Positions 11,648-23,360 of a stretch of 64,000 nucleotides of DNA are shown one piece after another. A model generated the notes under the pieces. The model had not been told where the DNA came from. It did no database searches and saw only the letters and a list, made by a program, of their open reading frames with translations. Source of the stretch: Polytrichum commune. Taxonomy: Eukaryota; Streptophyta; Polytrichopsida; Polytrichales; Polytrichaceae. Within the stretch, counting starts at the first letter, position 1; every line of letters begins with the position of its first letter. The stretch lies in NCBI GenBank assembly GCA_950295325.1, contig OX485808.1, positions 22,090,527-22,154,526 on the forward strand, in the 5' to 3' direction. Made by a program: the position numbers and the translations under genes.

Positions 11648-11998
11648 GGGAGGTCACGCGTTTGAAAGCGCCGGTTTTGAAATGGAAATTGTAGTAAAAG
11701 AAGTCCGGCCTTGATGTGTGCCTAACCTCGAGAAGCTTGGTTTGAAGGTTGGTCCTTCCATTTTTGGTTTAAATCGTGTGTTTTCAACTCCGATACGAAG
11801 TATAGCTTTTAAGCCTAACAAAACCGTTGTCTTGGATCATTATAAGAATGGATGTACGATTCCACCCAAGAAAAGAGGGATAACCTTTGAACCAAGCTCC
11901 TCAAGGTTAGGCACATATCAAGGGCCGAAATTCTTTTACCTTGACCCAATGATATTCGTTTCGAACCTGACGTTTTCAAACGTGTGTGGCATCCACAT
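11648..11998. mobile_element. Foldback H, copy 1
   Basis: The left arm (about 11,650-11,745: GAAAGCGCCGGTTTTGAAAT, AAAGAAGTCCGGCCTTGATG, CCTCGAGAAGCTTGGTTTGA) pairs with the right arm (about 11,885-11,995: TTTGAACCAAGCTCCTCAAG, CAAGGGCCGAAATTC, TTCAAACGTGTGTGGC). A through-running 99-codon frame covers most of it. The related copy at 31.5 kb shares only the arms, so the frame is probably a by-product of the palindrome. Confidence 0.7.
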
Positions 11999-12274
11999 AA
12001 GAGCAACTTCTCCTTGAATTATGTTCATTGTAAGCATATGATACTTGACCAAATGTCACACGTCACTAAAAGAATTGTCTTGCGGCACTAGAAATTGTGC
12101 AACTCTGCCACAATGGTACTTTTGCGTATTTCTTTTTCTTTCATTGATGTACGACAATTGCCTATGACTCATATGTTGGTCGTGGTTGCATCAAAGAAAA
12201 CCTTGGACTGATTAGGTGAGCACGAAAGGTTGGTTAATGAGATAAGGAAACCCTACATAATGGGAATTTGTCGA

Positions 12275-12735
12275 ATGCTCAAGACCTTGGACAACTGACC
12301 AACTAATTCAACTATTAGTATACTAGTTGCCTTTCGTAACTATAGTTGTTCGTGATTTGACATGCCAAAAATTCTAGTTACCTATACTTATATATATAGT
12401 TAACTAAAGTTGAGTGCATCCTATTCACGCAATTATGATATAGTGTTGTAGTGTCATTAGTGTGTTATTTGTGTTGGTGGTGTGCATGGAGGTTGTTCCG
12501 GAGCCCAACATTGTGAGTGATCGTATAAAGGCGTTCCTTAATGATCCTTAGTGGCCCAAGCATATTAAATCCCCTCAACTGAAGCAAATCAAGAGGCAAA
12601 CTTCTTCAAATATATAATAATACTTGAATTTTTTTCTAGTTAACTATACTTGTTCTCTAAGACATATTGAAAAAAATCTAATTAACTATAGTTATTTTGG
12701 CAGTTGTCCAAGGCTTGGAATGCTCCTCGATCACT
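12275..12735. mobile_element. Foldback X
   Basis: GAATGCTCAAGACCTTGGAC near 12,275 is mirrored by the complement at about 12,700-12,727 (GTCCAAGGCTTGGAATGCTC). Inner arms rich in AACTATAGTT-type words also pair. Between them is a short stretch around 12,485-12,600 with a broken coding look, not assigned. No target duplication is clear. Confidence 0.5.
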
Positions 12736-12967
12736 TGATTACATCGAAAGCTAGCTTAACCCCTAGGTGCCTTGGAAATCAAAATTGGCCTTCTTGATAG
12801 GGAGACCGGGTTTGCAGGGAAGCAATTCAATTGTTAATTTGGGGGGTTAAGTTAGATGGGGAGGCGAAGAGGTGGAGGGCCTTGTTGGGCATCTTTTAAG
12901 CCAACTTTCACTTCATTTGGTGTTGTTTTTTATTTTAAAGTTTATTTACTTAAAAATAAAATAAATT

Positions 12968-13056
12968 CCCCAAAGATCACAATATGTAACTAGTTGGGCT
13001 TGAAAACACTAGAATTTTGACCGATTATGCCCAAAAAAATCCTTGGACATTGGAAA
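12968..13056. repeat. Family Y arm fragment
   Basis: Matches one arm of the palindromic element at 58.8-59.4 kb: CACAATATGTAACTAGTTGG, AAAACACTAG, GACCGATTATGCCCAAAAA. It is cut off where foldback W begins. Confidence 0.55.
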
Positions 13057-13059
13057 TTA

Positions 13060-13913
13060 CTAGGATTGTGGGTACTAATACCACACAATTCCCATTTGAC
13101 ACATGCGGTCATTACAATATGACCTCATTTACATGTTATTAAAGGTAAATCTTGGATGGTAATAACAAGACCAATAGATAGTACTTGTAGTATGACCAAC
13201 AACGGCGGTACCAATAGTATTAGGAGTGGTATTGGTGTTAGGGTTAGGGTTAAGGTTACATAAATAAGAGGAGCCAACATGAGTAAGAAACTGTGGGGAA
13301 CACTTAGGACATGGACATAGTAGTTGGGTGAGAAATGGGAGTCCAAGGACAAAACTAGGACTTCAACCCTCATATGAGGATGGTGATTGTTGTATGAACC
13401 TTTATCATGAGATGTACCCTTGGGAGATGAAGTGTGGATCATTTGAATGTTTATGAGCATGTATATGTTCAAAGTCGTGTGAATTGCAATCCTTGTTTAG
13501 AGATGTGTAAAGACTAGGTTTGTGTAATTGAGGGGATGATCACACCGGTCACTTATGGCACTATCTATTAGCATCTCCGGCTATAATAGTGTGAAAAGTG
13601 GTGGGCTATCATTTATTTCTCAACATAATCCCCAACAATTGCATGACTAGAACCGGACCGAGACATTGGTGTGATCGGGGCATGAAGCAATACTTACAAC
13701 TCAAATGAGCAAATTCTAGATTGTGGAGTAGGGCTACCAGTAATAAGGAACCATTCAGGGTAGAAAACTCCCTTGACACATGTGTCGAGTCTAATCTACA
13801 ACTCTCATGGATTATTTGTACTCAACTCATGTAAATGGGGTCATGTCGCAATGGTTGCCCGTGTCAAATGAAAAATGTATGGTATTAATACCCACAATCC
13901 TAGTACAATGATT
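13060..13913. mobile_element. Foldback W with about 75-bp inverted ends
   Basis: The left end CTAGGATTGTGGGTACTAAT continues through CATTTGACACATGCGG and TGACCTCATTTACATG. It is mirrored by 13,829-13,913, ending ATTAATACCCACAATCCTAG. TA lies at both borders, which would fit a TA-targeting element, but this is weak. The interior contains two TTAGGG units at about 13,240. A 115-codon minus-strand frame inside has a repetitive, Leu/Thr-rich composition and is not accepted as a gene. Confidence 0.7.
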
Positions 13914-14134
13914 ATCCCAATGAATGCGTGTTACGATTGAGAGTTACATGGAGGTATAAATAATTCAATGAGAATGTAATAGTTTATCAAGCAAAAGTCA
14001 TTTATGTTCTATAATGTCCAAACAACTTATTGAATTATTGTTAGTAAAAATTGAACTCTTGAGTAAGACATTATTGCACCGCTTAACACTGAATAACAAC
14101 ATCTACTAATTGGGATAATCAATGTAGTGTCAAC
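13914..14134. mobile_element. Family R foldback, copy 2
   Basis: Ends ACAATGATTATCCCAATGAA and ACTAATTGGGATAATCAATG are inverted. The core TTATGTTCTATAATGTCCAA is present. AGT-like bases border both ends, a possible 3-bp duplication. It abuts foldback W with no spacer. Confidence 0.65.
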
Positions 14135-14351
14135 TGCTTAAGTGTAGTGGAGGTTATCTAATGATTGTGAAACACGTGTGTTTGTGATGTAAAAACCAAA
14201 TTAGTAAGGTTTTTTAAAATAATAATTTAAGAAGCATATGTTGGGAAGGGACTCACTTTTCCTTCAAAGTTTGGATCCCATAACTTAAATTGTGTCAAAG
14301 GCCAACAACCATGGTGAGCAAAGGACTCTCTGTCTCTCTCTCCATGTGGCA

Positions 14352-14590
14352 ACTAACACTAGTTATCCCAATTAGTGTGTGTTACTAATCGGAGTTACGG
14401 CATTGCTATAACTAATATAATACTTTGCCAAGCAAAGTCATTTATGTTCTATAATGTCCAAATCACCTATTGAACTTTCGTTAGTAAAAGTTGAACTCCT
14501 AAGTAAAACGTTATTGCATTGTGTAATTTCAAATGCATTGTGTAATTCCAAATAGTAGCACATACTGAATGGGATAATCAGTGTAGCACT
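14352..14590. mobile_element. Family R foldback, copy 3
   Basis: The left end CACTAGTTATCCCAATTAGT plus CGGAGTTACGGCATTGC pairs with the right end, where CATTGTGTAATTCC is followed by ACTGAATGGGATAATCAGTG. The middle core is TTATGTTCTATAATGTCCAA. The short stretch CAAATGCATTGTGTAATT is duplicated near the right arm. Confidence 0.7.
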
Positions 14591-15433
14591 CATTTGGTCC
14601 GAAATGACCCTAAACTACCGGATGGTAGTGGAGAGTTACCCACACCAAACAGAGAGGTTGGCAGTTCAATCCCCAACCGTGAAATCGTCTTTTTACTTGA
14701 CAGAAAACTAGCCAGGTGGTCAAGCGCCTCCAATGTTCCAAAACTAGTGTAGCCCTCGTTCATGACCCTTGTGAGAGGATGAACCACAACAGCAAATGGG
14801 TGGCATGTGTGATCAACAAAATGTTATGCACGTTGGGCTGGCATTGCAAATCAGATTGGTCATTTCATTTGGGTGTCAACTATCTCACAGACTTCACCAT
14901 TTCATGCTCGCAAATGCCGTTTTTGTAGCAATTTTCGTTCCCTCTGTCTACTGTTGCAAAGAAACTGAAGATGTCGAACCACACACACAAGTCTATCTGA
15001 AGCCCAAAAAGTAGTTCTTCGAATCCATTCTCTGCTTCAGAAATTGCACGCAAACGATGGAAATTGGGGGCTTACCCATGTCATTGAGGCGATATGAATG
15101 GAGGGTGTGGTTTCGTGGGCAGACAACATCATCCAAGCCATTCATTCACGGTGTCTCATCTTATGGTCTACGAAACTTCTCGGGCGGCCCGGAAAAAAAA
15201 ACTTTTGACAGATGAAATTTTAACAGATGAAAAAACAACGTTTGCAAGATGAAGGGGTTGATTGTTCATCCGGTTGTATGAGAACATTTGTGTGAGATTT
15301 TTTGAAGGTTCTCAAAGTTCCCAATGGAGTTCCCCGGAGGGTAAAGGCAAGAGTATAAATTAGCAGGCATCAAGACCGGAAGCCCCAACCGCTACTTTTG
15401 TGCAGCCACGTGGTGGGGAGGAAGAAGACTAAT
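14591..15433. other. No recognised gene
   Basis: Contains a box-B-like word (GCAGTTCAATCCCC, about 14,661) without a full tRNA fold. Short overlapping frames have no known domain. Confidence 0.35.
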
Positions 15434-15932
15434 GGCCACTTCACACACGAGACTAAGAGCCCGTGACCATTACACTACAAGCACTCTCATTGGTGAAAAA
15501 GGCGGAGCCGGTCCAAATTCGCCTCACACTACGCTTGAGGGACTGACGCAGTATGTGAATGCAAGATGGATGTAAAGTCTACATGGATTCTTACATGGCA
15601 TCGAATGGATCGTGCTTCATGATCACTTGGATTGTTTTCAAAAACCACCTCTTGGAGGAAGGCCTGACACAAAACCCAGAGACCATGGCACTCCGAATGC
15701 TCACAACCGTTGATTTATTCTATTTTATCATGTGTAAGGACCCGCATGAATGATTTATTCTATTGAAATAGCATTTGGTTGAGGGCCCGGTCACATATGA
15801 CTTCACACTCCACTTGAGGGTCCGTGACCACACTACATGAGTTTGGAGGTGTCTTGGGACGGCCTTTGGGCACTTTCTTTTGGGCTCTCACAATTTCATA
15901 GTCACGGCTCTTGGCTCATGTGTGAAGTGGCC
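15434..15932 (+). mobile_element. Harbinger-like MITE, family A copy 1 (forward)
   Basis: Starts GGCCACTTCACACACGAGAC and ends CTTGGCTCATGTGTGAAGTG then GCC. The 499-bp body matches the other family A copies throughout. It contains a 64-codon open frame with DGCKVYMDSYMASNGSC, which is also readable in several other copies. No clear flanking duplication. It carries no transposase and is non-autonomous. Confidence 0.85.
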
Positions 15933-18057
15933 AAGATTTGGATCCCATTGGTAGGCATACTCCAATCTCGATTTTTAGTTTCTTTGTTTGCAATGAGTGC
16001 ATTTCACTCCATACTATGATGTGGTGTGCGGAATATATAAAAATTGAAAAGAAATGATGTGTTGATGCCTTCTCATTCCCACCTTATGCTTTGCTTCCAA
16101 TTTAGTGGCATGTCTTCCAAGTTATTATTGGAATTTAGGGGGTAACCTCATTGAATTGGGTCTTCTTTGAATGGAATCCAAATGGGTGGGAACATGGGGC
16201 TATTTTTACTTGGATCTCAACATGTTTTCATTATGATTTTGGAATTTACGAGCTCATCAGAGGACTATAATTTTAAGAATACGTAATGTCCTTACATAGC
16301 ATTAGTCAAAAGGCTGAGCCTATTTTGTGGGTCAACATGCAGAGAATTAGAGTCGCAAATAAGACGTTTGGATCCTTGACATTGCAAACCCTTTGAGTCT
16401 GAATCTGAGTTAGCAAACGGATATCCACCATTAATATAACTTAAACACTGTAGATTGTGGAGGGTCCTACCCAATATTAAAAAAGAGAACAAGACACAAC
16501 TCTTAATAGTGTTATGTACCATGAGCACATCCCACATGCTTAAATTTTCAGTCAACTTCTAATTATTTTTGTTTGTTTTGAATTTACTTTTCCCATGCAA
16601 CTTTTTTACCCCTCGTCAATTAAGGATTACTAGAAACTCCAAATAGGAAAACATCTTGGTTCTTGAATACCTCACCTTGCCTCTTCGTTTGACCCCTCCC
16701 AAATCCTTGCATCAATTATGTGAGCATGAAGGTTATATACTTGACATATAGACATTCATATCACCCATAATTGGCAATAACCGACTCTCACGTTTTGATA
16801 CATCGTTTTCGCATGTGTTGATAACACCTTAAAGTTTCAACCATAACTTGTGTGATCACAATTTATGCAATTTTCATTCGAATTGAAACTTAACAATTGC
16901 TTACATGGAGTTCAACAAGTTATTTCATAACACTGATTGTATGGATATGAACTTTTAAGTTAGTATTTGCTCCCTAATTTTCTTGCTCTCTAACCTTGAT
17001 TTCATAACATAACTCAAGCCTACATGCTTGGTCTCCATACTATTTGGGGAAGGCTCGCAGGTCTAGTGCATCCAACATGTAAATACTCTCTACCCTACCT
17101 GGGATAATTGAGATTTTTTGATCAAATTAATCCAAAACCGTTGTGAGCTATCCAACTCAATTGAATATATTTTGAACATGGTTTTATTTTCTTATTTTAA
17201 ATTATTTTTGGTGGTCGGATGAGGGGAGTGGCCCAATTGGAGCCTTGCCCTTGTGAAGTGAATAGTGCTCAAGCCGAGCCAAGTACTATTCACTTTTGCA
17301 AGGATGGCCCAACATAACAGGATATAATTCTCATTAAATTCTCAAGATTCTTGGTACTAGGGAACAACACCCTAGTGTTGAAATATGTCATGTTGTAAAA
17401 CACATAAAAAATATCTATTACTATGTGAAGAAAGACTTGAACCTTGAGGGGGTTAACCATTAATCACTTAATTGCAGCCAAAGCTAACTTAAAAAAATGA
17501 TGCAACAAAGAAAACGGTTTGCATTCTTGAAGATCTCACGTTGTCTCGTTGTTTGACCACAAGCCGAAAATGACAAGATCAATCTCGTGCTAATCAATCA
17601 ACATTTTACATATGATTTTGACCTTGAGCATGCAACACATTATTCAACCACGTGGGTTGGTTCCACGACCCAAGAATATGTCAATTATATTCCATGGGCA
17701 CCCCAAACGTTCGTCTATTGTTCATACATTCAAACTAACACTTGAAAATTTGGGTGGAGTTTTACTCCCGGCATTATGCATAAGAATCATTGTTTATCCA
17801 TGCATCATTCACATGAAACATTGTTCATCCTAGTATAATTCCCTAAATACTATTCATAGTAGCACTATCATTGAAATACCGACATTATTCACAATCATTT
17901 GTACTATTCATATTGGCATCATTCAAGATTCGTACCAGTGTTAGTTCTTCGAATTTTCTAAGTTTCTTCCCATCAAGGTAAGATAGTGGAGGCCCCATGT
18001 CAAATGCTAAATATAGAATGGAACACAACCATGCAACTGGGTAATGTTATGTGTCAA

Positions 18058-18060
<3 letters not shown>
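15933..18060. other. No recognised gene; small hairpin near 17.23-17.31 kb
   Basis: Mostly AT-rich. At about 17,248-17,312 the words CCTTGTGAAGTGAATAGTGC and GTACTATTCACTTTTGCAAG form an imperfect foldback. Scattered TACTATTCA/GAATAGTG words recur near 17.86, 8.4 and 24.7 kb. Confidence 0.35.

Positions 18061-18061
<1 letters not shown>

Positions 18062-18117
<56 letters not shown>
18062..18117 (+). repeat. (GT)n then poly-T tract
   Basis: About 14 GT units (18,062-18,090) run straight into 27 T. The length is slippage-prone. Confidence 0.95.
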
Positions 18118-18122
<5 letters not shown>

Positions 18123-18655
18123 TCAAGTTTTGACATTTGGTATGCAAAAACTTGCACCCAAAAAATGCACATTAATTGACATTCATAATTTATAATTTGA
18201 CATATAGTGTGACTTGTGAAGAAACAAACCACACGTCAATTGACACGTTAGAAATTGAAATGACACATACTACATTCTTACCTCTTTAATACAACACTCA
18301 ATAGCATGACAACCTCAATATAATGATACAAATTTTGCAAACCGGACCTTCTAGTTAGAATCTACTTCTATAATACAACTTTGACATAGTCAATACAACA
18401 CTCTTGAACCCTAATATGTCATATTATAAAGGTAACAAATGCATATATGGCAGGTCCCACACATGTATAACTACATGGTTAATATGAAATTTATGTAACT
18501 TTCACATATGAAACGTGGATAATAGATAGTATAATGTAAAATGATGTTGAAGCATGGGAACGAAGGGAACTAGGTTCTCTATCTCAAAACCTAATCAAAG
18601 AGACTCATGGGTTTTTGTGTCTTTTGCAACAATTTTTGACCTAAACCCTAAACCA

Positions 18656-19002
18656 AGGTGCACAATTTGTTTTCGAGCATTTTAAACTCAAAATTTATCA
18701 TATTACATTTATTTGCATAGTGTTGGAAAGCCTATTGAAATTGCGCTTCTTTTGGTGGTAGTTTTGTTGTATTGGCAGTGTTATGACCGTTTGGAGGTTG
18801 GTCGAGGTTTAGAAGTTGATTTCAAGACAAGGATGTTCTTTTACACATTTTGAGGTCAATTCTGATTCAATAATTATGATATGCGTATTGTTGGAAAGCT
18901 ATTGAAACTGCGCTTCTATTGGTGGTAGATTTGCTCAATTATGAGTTGTATTAGCAAAGTTATGACCGTTTGAAGGTTGGTTGAGTTTTAAGAGTTCATT
19001 AT
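18656..19002 (+). repeat. Two-copy tandem repeat, about 173-bp period
   Basis: Copy 2 (from about 18,829) repeats ACACATTTTGAGGTCAATT-like, GTATTGTTGGAAAGC, TGCGCTTCTATTGGTGGTAG and GTTATGACCGTTTGAAGGTT in the order of copy 1. Identity is moderate, so the duplication is old. Confidence 0.75.
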
Positions 19003-19607
19003 AAAAAAAGTTAATTGACATACACCTCCTGTAAAAATAGAAGATGCTCAACATCATGCTCAATTGTTAGCTTCATTTTTTTAACAAAAATCCCGTTAAC
19101 TTTTACTCCCGTAAAAGTAATGCAATTGCAAGCCATATCGGAAAAGTTCAATAAGATATTTTTGTTGCCAAGTTGAAGTGACAACATCATTGGACGATTG
19201 ATTCCTTCTTCAAGCCCACATAGATTTCACGAGAGAAAAGACATGTGTTCATGAAACGCCTTGTATTTTTACGACAAAGAAGCTCAACTTGTCATATTAT
19301 CGAATATGTAACACCTCGATAACATGACAAGTTTCTCATTTCCCAAGCATGTCATATTAGAGAAGTAAGACTATATTGCACGCGACATGTGACATTCAGG
19401 CAACATTCTAGACGCAAATGTAGAAGTCGATTGACATCCATATTTGTTGTCAAAAGCATCACATGACACTTTGGATTTGAAGACGAACACCAAATTGAAA
19501 TTCGTCAAACATACACAGTGGTGTCAGTCGCATCATAATTGGAGAGATCACAACACCACCTACAAACACGCATACAGATCAGAGTTCGGGAAGTTTTTGA
19601 AGCCTTA

Positions 19608-20222
19608 GTGGCTAATTGCCGGTAGTTGCTACGAAGGGTCGGATTTTTCCCAATTTACATCGGCAACAGCCGGTCTTTTGTAAAAGCAATTGGCCAATTG
19701 CCTATATTTTCATATTTTCATTGGCCAATATCCGATTAAATGTAATTCATATCGGCACTAATTGTTTAAAAAAAGTATGAAAAGTTATTAGAAATCATTT
19801 CTTAGTACAAAATTTTGAATAAGTGAAAAGAAAGGCATGTTCAAAACTTTCAATTTGAAGAGTTAATATCCTTGGCAGGAATTGAACCTAGCAATGCCTT
19901 CACCGCTTGAAGGCCAAGGGTCCCCCAATTCTTCATAGAAGCAATTGGATTTGGTCATGGAAAGGTTGCATAATTCAAAAAGTTTAAGGTTTAGGGTACT
20001 TCTTCAAGTGCATCATCAGATGCCCCAAACAAATAACGTTGTGGATGCTTCCGGCTGAAATCCAGTAACTCACAAGAAGAATTGGCTACATTTCCGGGAC
20101 ATTTTATGGTCCATCGGCTAATTGCCGGAGGATTGAAATTACAGTCGGATTGCCATCCGATGGTTGGAAATTTGGACCGGCCATGAGGGAAATCCATCAG
20201 CTGATAATGAACTAGCCGTCGG
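19608..20222. repeat. Repeat Z with CGGCTAATTGCCGG palindromes
   Basis: Near-palindromic words GGCTAATTGCCGGTAG (19,611) and CGGCTAATTGCCGGAGG (20,114) occur with several related GGCCAATTGCC and CCGATGG words. The layout suggests a degraded mobile element with internal inverted repeats. A tRNA-like stretch sits at 19,868-19,932 (see rejected items). Confidence 0.4.
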
Positions 20223-20242
20223 TTTTCCCCAAACATAGATAC

Positions 20243-20271
20243 AGATAGATAGATAGATAGATAGATAGATA
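20243..20271 (+). repeat. (GATA)n microsatellite
   Basis: Seven near-perfect GATA units followed by TACACACGCACACACA. Confidence 0.95.
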
Positions 20272-20279
20272 TACACACG

Positions 20280-20627
20280 CACACACAGTCGACTCATGCT
20301 CATACACTAGTATACTAGTAGGGCAGGGCAGAAGGCTGCTGACACACTTGTTGTGCTTTTTGTGGGCGTGAGTATATATATGTGAACCTTCCATTTGTTG
20401 ACTGCTTCTCATAATTAGCACCAAGAACAAGAAGCAACATTCTTTGCTTTTGCCAGGTCCTGATGACTGCAGCTAGGGGAGTCCCATTTCCCAAGAGCAG
20501 AGCAGAGCAGAGCAGAGGATCGTCTCTTCTGTCGCCTTGGGGAATTAATGGTGTAAAATCAGCAAGTTGGAAATCAATCCACCTCACAAGCACCAGCACT
20601 GTGAGGTCACGCTGCCTCCTCCTCTAA
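20280..20627. other. Low-copy stretch with (AGAGC)n
   Basis: No match elsewhere in the window. GC is higher than the surroundings. TATATATA occurs at about 20,372. An AGAGC pentamer run lies at 20,494-20,516. Overlapping minus-strand frames (72-97 codons) run through it without a known domain. Confidence 0.35.
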
Positions 20628-21435
20628 GGGCCACTTCACACACGAGACCGAGAGCCCGTGACCATTACACTTCAAGCACTCTCATTGGTGGAAAAGGCGG
20701 AGCCGGTCCAAGTTCGCTACTTCACACTACGCTTGAGGGACCAACGCAGTATGTGAATGCAAGATGGATGTAAAGTCTACATGGATTCCTACATGGCATC
20801 AAATGGATCATGTTTCATGCTCACTTGGATTATTTTCAAAAACCACTTCTCGGATGTAGGCCTAACACGTAACCGGGAGATCATGGTACTCTAAATGCTC
20901 ACAACCGTTGATTTATTCTATTTTATCATGTGTGAGGACCTGCGTGAATAGAAATTCATTGAAATAGCATTTGGTTGAGGGCACAGTCACGTACGACTTC
21001 ACACTACACTTGAGAGTCCGTGACCACACTACATGATTTTGGAGGTGTGTTGGGATGGCGTTTGGACACTTTCTTTCATGCTCTCACAATTTCATGGTCA
21101 CAACTCTTAGCTCGTGTGTGAAGTGACCCTCACACATGATAGAATTGAATAAACCAACGGTTGTGAGCGTTCAGAGTGCCATGGTCTCCCGGTTTTGTGT
21201 TAGACCTACCTCCAAGAGGTTGTTTTTAAAAATAATCTAAGTGACCATGAAAACATGATCCATTCGATGCCACGTACGAATCCATGTAGACTTTACATCC
21301 ATCTTGCATTCACGTACTCCGTTGGTCCCTCAAGCGTAGTGTGAAGCGAACTTGGACCGGCTCCGCCTTTTCAACCAATGAGAGTGCTTGAAGTGTAATG
21401 GTCATGGGTTCTCAGTCTCATGTGCGAAGTGGCCC
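20628..21435. mobile_element. Compound family A element (copy 2)
   Basis: 20,628-21,129 is a full forward copy (GGGCCACTTCACACACGAGA ... GGCTCTTAG/CTCGTGTGTG). From there to 21,435 a partial copy follows in reverse orientation, starting inside the family sequence at CCCTCACACATGATAGAAT and finishing at GTGCGAAGTGGCCC. TAA flanks the whole 808-bp unit on both sides (20,625-20,627 and 21,436-21,438), and both outer ends are the same family end. The unit therefore behaves as one insertion. Confidence 0.85.
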
Positions 21436-21528
21436 TAAGGCAAGGCATGTGCGCCTCTTGTCATCACACTTCCTTCTTAGCCCTTGAATTGCCAAATTAA
21501 AGGGTGCATTCCCAATGGAGTTCTGTGA

Positions 21529-21960
21529 TAAAGTAAAGCAGATGAAACCATGGGTTTAGTCCTAAGTCACGAGTTTATGAGAATCAACACAATTGTCACC
21601 CAAGTTTTTTTTTAAAGGTTAGATTACACTGCACAAAAAGTTGTGTTGGACTATTAAACACTGGTTTTCTTATCTTGTTCTACTCAAGTAATTGGGTCAA
21701 GCTAGCCTTGAATAGGTTGATATGGGATTTAGGACAACAAGTCCCATGTGCATACCCTATTTAGATCCTAAAACTCTCTCAAAGTTTGAGGGGGTGGAAA
21801 GTGGAGGTCTCAAAAGTTCCACCCAATTTTCAAAAGTAGGTTCCAACACATGACGAGCTATTATGCTTTTGATAGAAAGTTTTATCAAAGGGGAATCGAA
21901 CCCACAGGTTCATCCCTCTTTCATGGAGTTTATGGACAACTCTAATGAAATTGGAACTTT
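21529..21960 (+). repeat. Dispersed repeat T, copy 1
   Basis: About 430 bp matching 46,378-46,800: TCAAGCTAGCCTTG, TTTAGGACAACAAGTCCCAT, TAGAAAGTTTTATCAAAG, GAATCGAACCCACAGGTTC. No coding frame is conserved. The internal part or LTR of a retroelement is possible but unproven. Confidence 0.7.
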
Positions 21961-23029
21961 CACACCACCCTTGATGTCGAGGGCCATAACGTTACTCAAT
22001 CCTATGTTGATGCACCGTAGGGTCGGGAGTTTTCGGACATGATATCCCTTTTATTTTGGTCTCTATTTAAAAATGAACAATTTTCCACATGAGTAATTTG
22101 TTCACTTCATCACTTTAAACTGACATGTGGCTAAGCTTGGGCTCAACCCTGGCTCAATGTTGTCGGTAATACATACCCAAACCCCCCCGAAAAAAATTGG
22201 TATCAATATGGAATTTAGGCCCCATGTGGCCGTTGGCAGGTGATTAGCATGTCAACATGAAATGTTGCCATAAAGTGAACGGAAATTAAGTCATGGGTAG
22301 CAAGGATTGTTCATCCTTCATATTGAAAGAGAGCACCAATTGTAGGCTTAGTAATGTTACGGGGATTCTACCACTATCATCAACATATTTATGATTAATC
22401 ACTTGTATGTGGAAACTAACTCCACTATGAGTATACATGAAGAAGCATTTCTTTATTTCAACAAATTTTGAGAAGATCCAACGGTCTCCGAGCCAAAGAT
22501 CCCAATCTGTAGCAACTCTTCTATGTTTTTCTAAATTTGGATACTTGGCTAGATGAGGAAGTTAATAAAATAATAAAAAAACTGTGTATGTTTAGAATAC
22601 ACACATTTGTGAAAATTTGGCTCTTCGTATTTGGAGTTCATATGTCTCTTCTAGAGGTGGTCAAAGTTCATTGATGGAGTGTCTCACAATGAGCTTGACT
22701 GTCAACTTTGAGACATTATGGTTTAGGGTGTTGCCCACGCTACTAAAGATGGGCGATCCTTGCAATGGACAATACCTCATGCATGAAATTTTTCTTCCTC
22801 CTTCAAGTCTTAGTGGCCTTCTACGAGTTTCAAAAAAAAAACTTTTGGACATCATCCTCCTTCAAATGAAGAGCAAAATCTAACGAGACTTGCACCTACC
22901 TATTCTTGAAACATCAAAGAATATTCATGACAAGTGAGAGTCCTAGATGAAAACATGAAGTGGCTCCATGCCCTGCTTCTCTTTTTTAGAAAGATCCCTT
23001 GGTTCCCTCTCTAAAAAGAAAGCGTTGAT
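21961..23029. other. No recognised gene
   Basis: Overlapping frames on both strands near 22,617-22,883 have no identifiable domain. Confidence 0.35.
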
Positions 23030-23360
23030 CGGATAATTGTATATGAGTGTAAATCTTATAGTTAAGTACACCAACATATGACACAATGCGATTGGACTAT
23101 GTGCTCAAAGTATAGAAATTGTTCTAGGTTCAATAGCTAGCACATTTAGAAGGGCCCACACGATCGTTTAAAGAGAAATAATATCTTTGCTTAAACATCT
23201 TATTACTTTTGTATACGAACTGCGATTCTGAATCTTGAAATGATCTTCTTCGTGATGTGCAATTGCTAGTCATATGAGACAATTCCCAGTCAAATCCAAC
23301 GACCAAAATTGTTTGTGGAGTTGGAAGTGCCGCAATCCCACTGCAAGAGGGCCACATACT
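23030..23360 (+). repeat. Dispersed repeat V, copy 1
   Basis: Ordered blocks (GTTGATCGGATAATTG, GCGATTGGACTA, AATCTTGAAATGATC, GCAATTGCTAGTCATATGAG, CAATTCCCAGTCAAATCC) match 42,466-42,850 and 42,880-43,330. It includes the core labelled repeat S elsewhere, so S is likely the left part of V. Confidence 0.6.

Noticed and set aside
11718-12017. 99-codon frame across foldback H
   Set aside because: It spans both arms of a palindrome and is not kept in the 31.5-kb copy beyond the arm similarity, so it is not independent evidence of coding.
13238-13256. Interstitial telomere repeat
   Set aside because: Only two TTAGGG units inside foldback W; far too short to be a telomere relic, and it lacks the plant TTTAGGG register.
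13125-13472. 115-codon minus-strand frame
   Set aside because: Low-complexity Leu/Thr/Pro composition, located inside a foldback transposon, no domain.
14610-14690. Possible tRNA or SINE head
   Set aside because: Only a box-B-like word (GCAGTTCAATCCCC) is present; box A and the stems do not fit.
19868-19932. tRNA-like fold on the minus strand
   Set aside because: CCTTGGC/GCCAAGG ends and a GGTTCAATTCC word are present, but there is no anticodon arm of proper length. It is probably chance or part of repeat Z.
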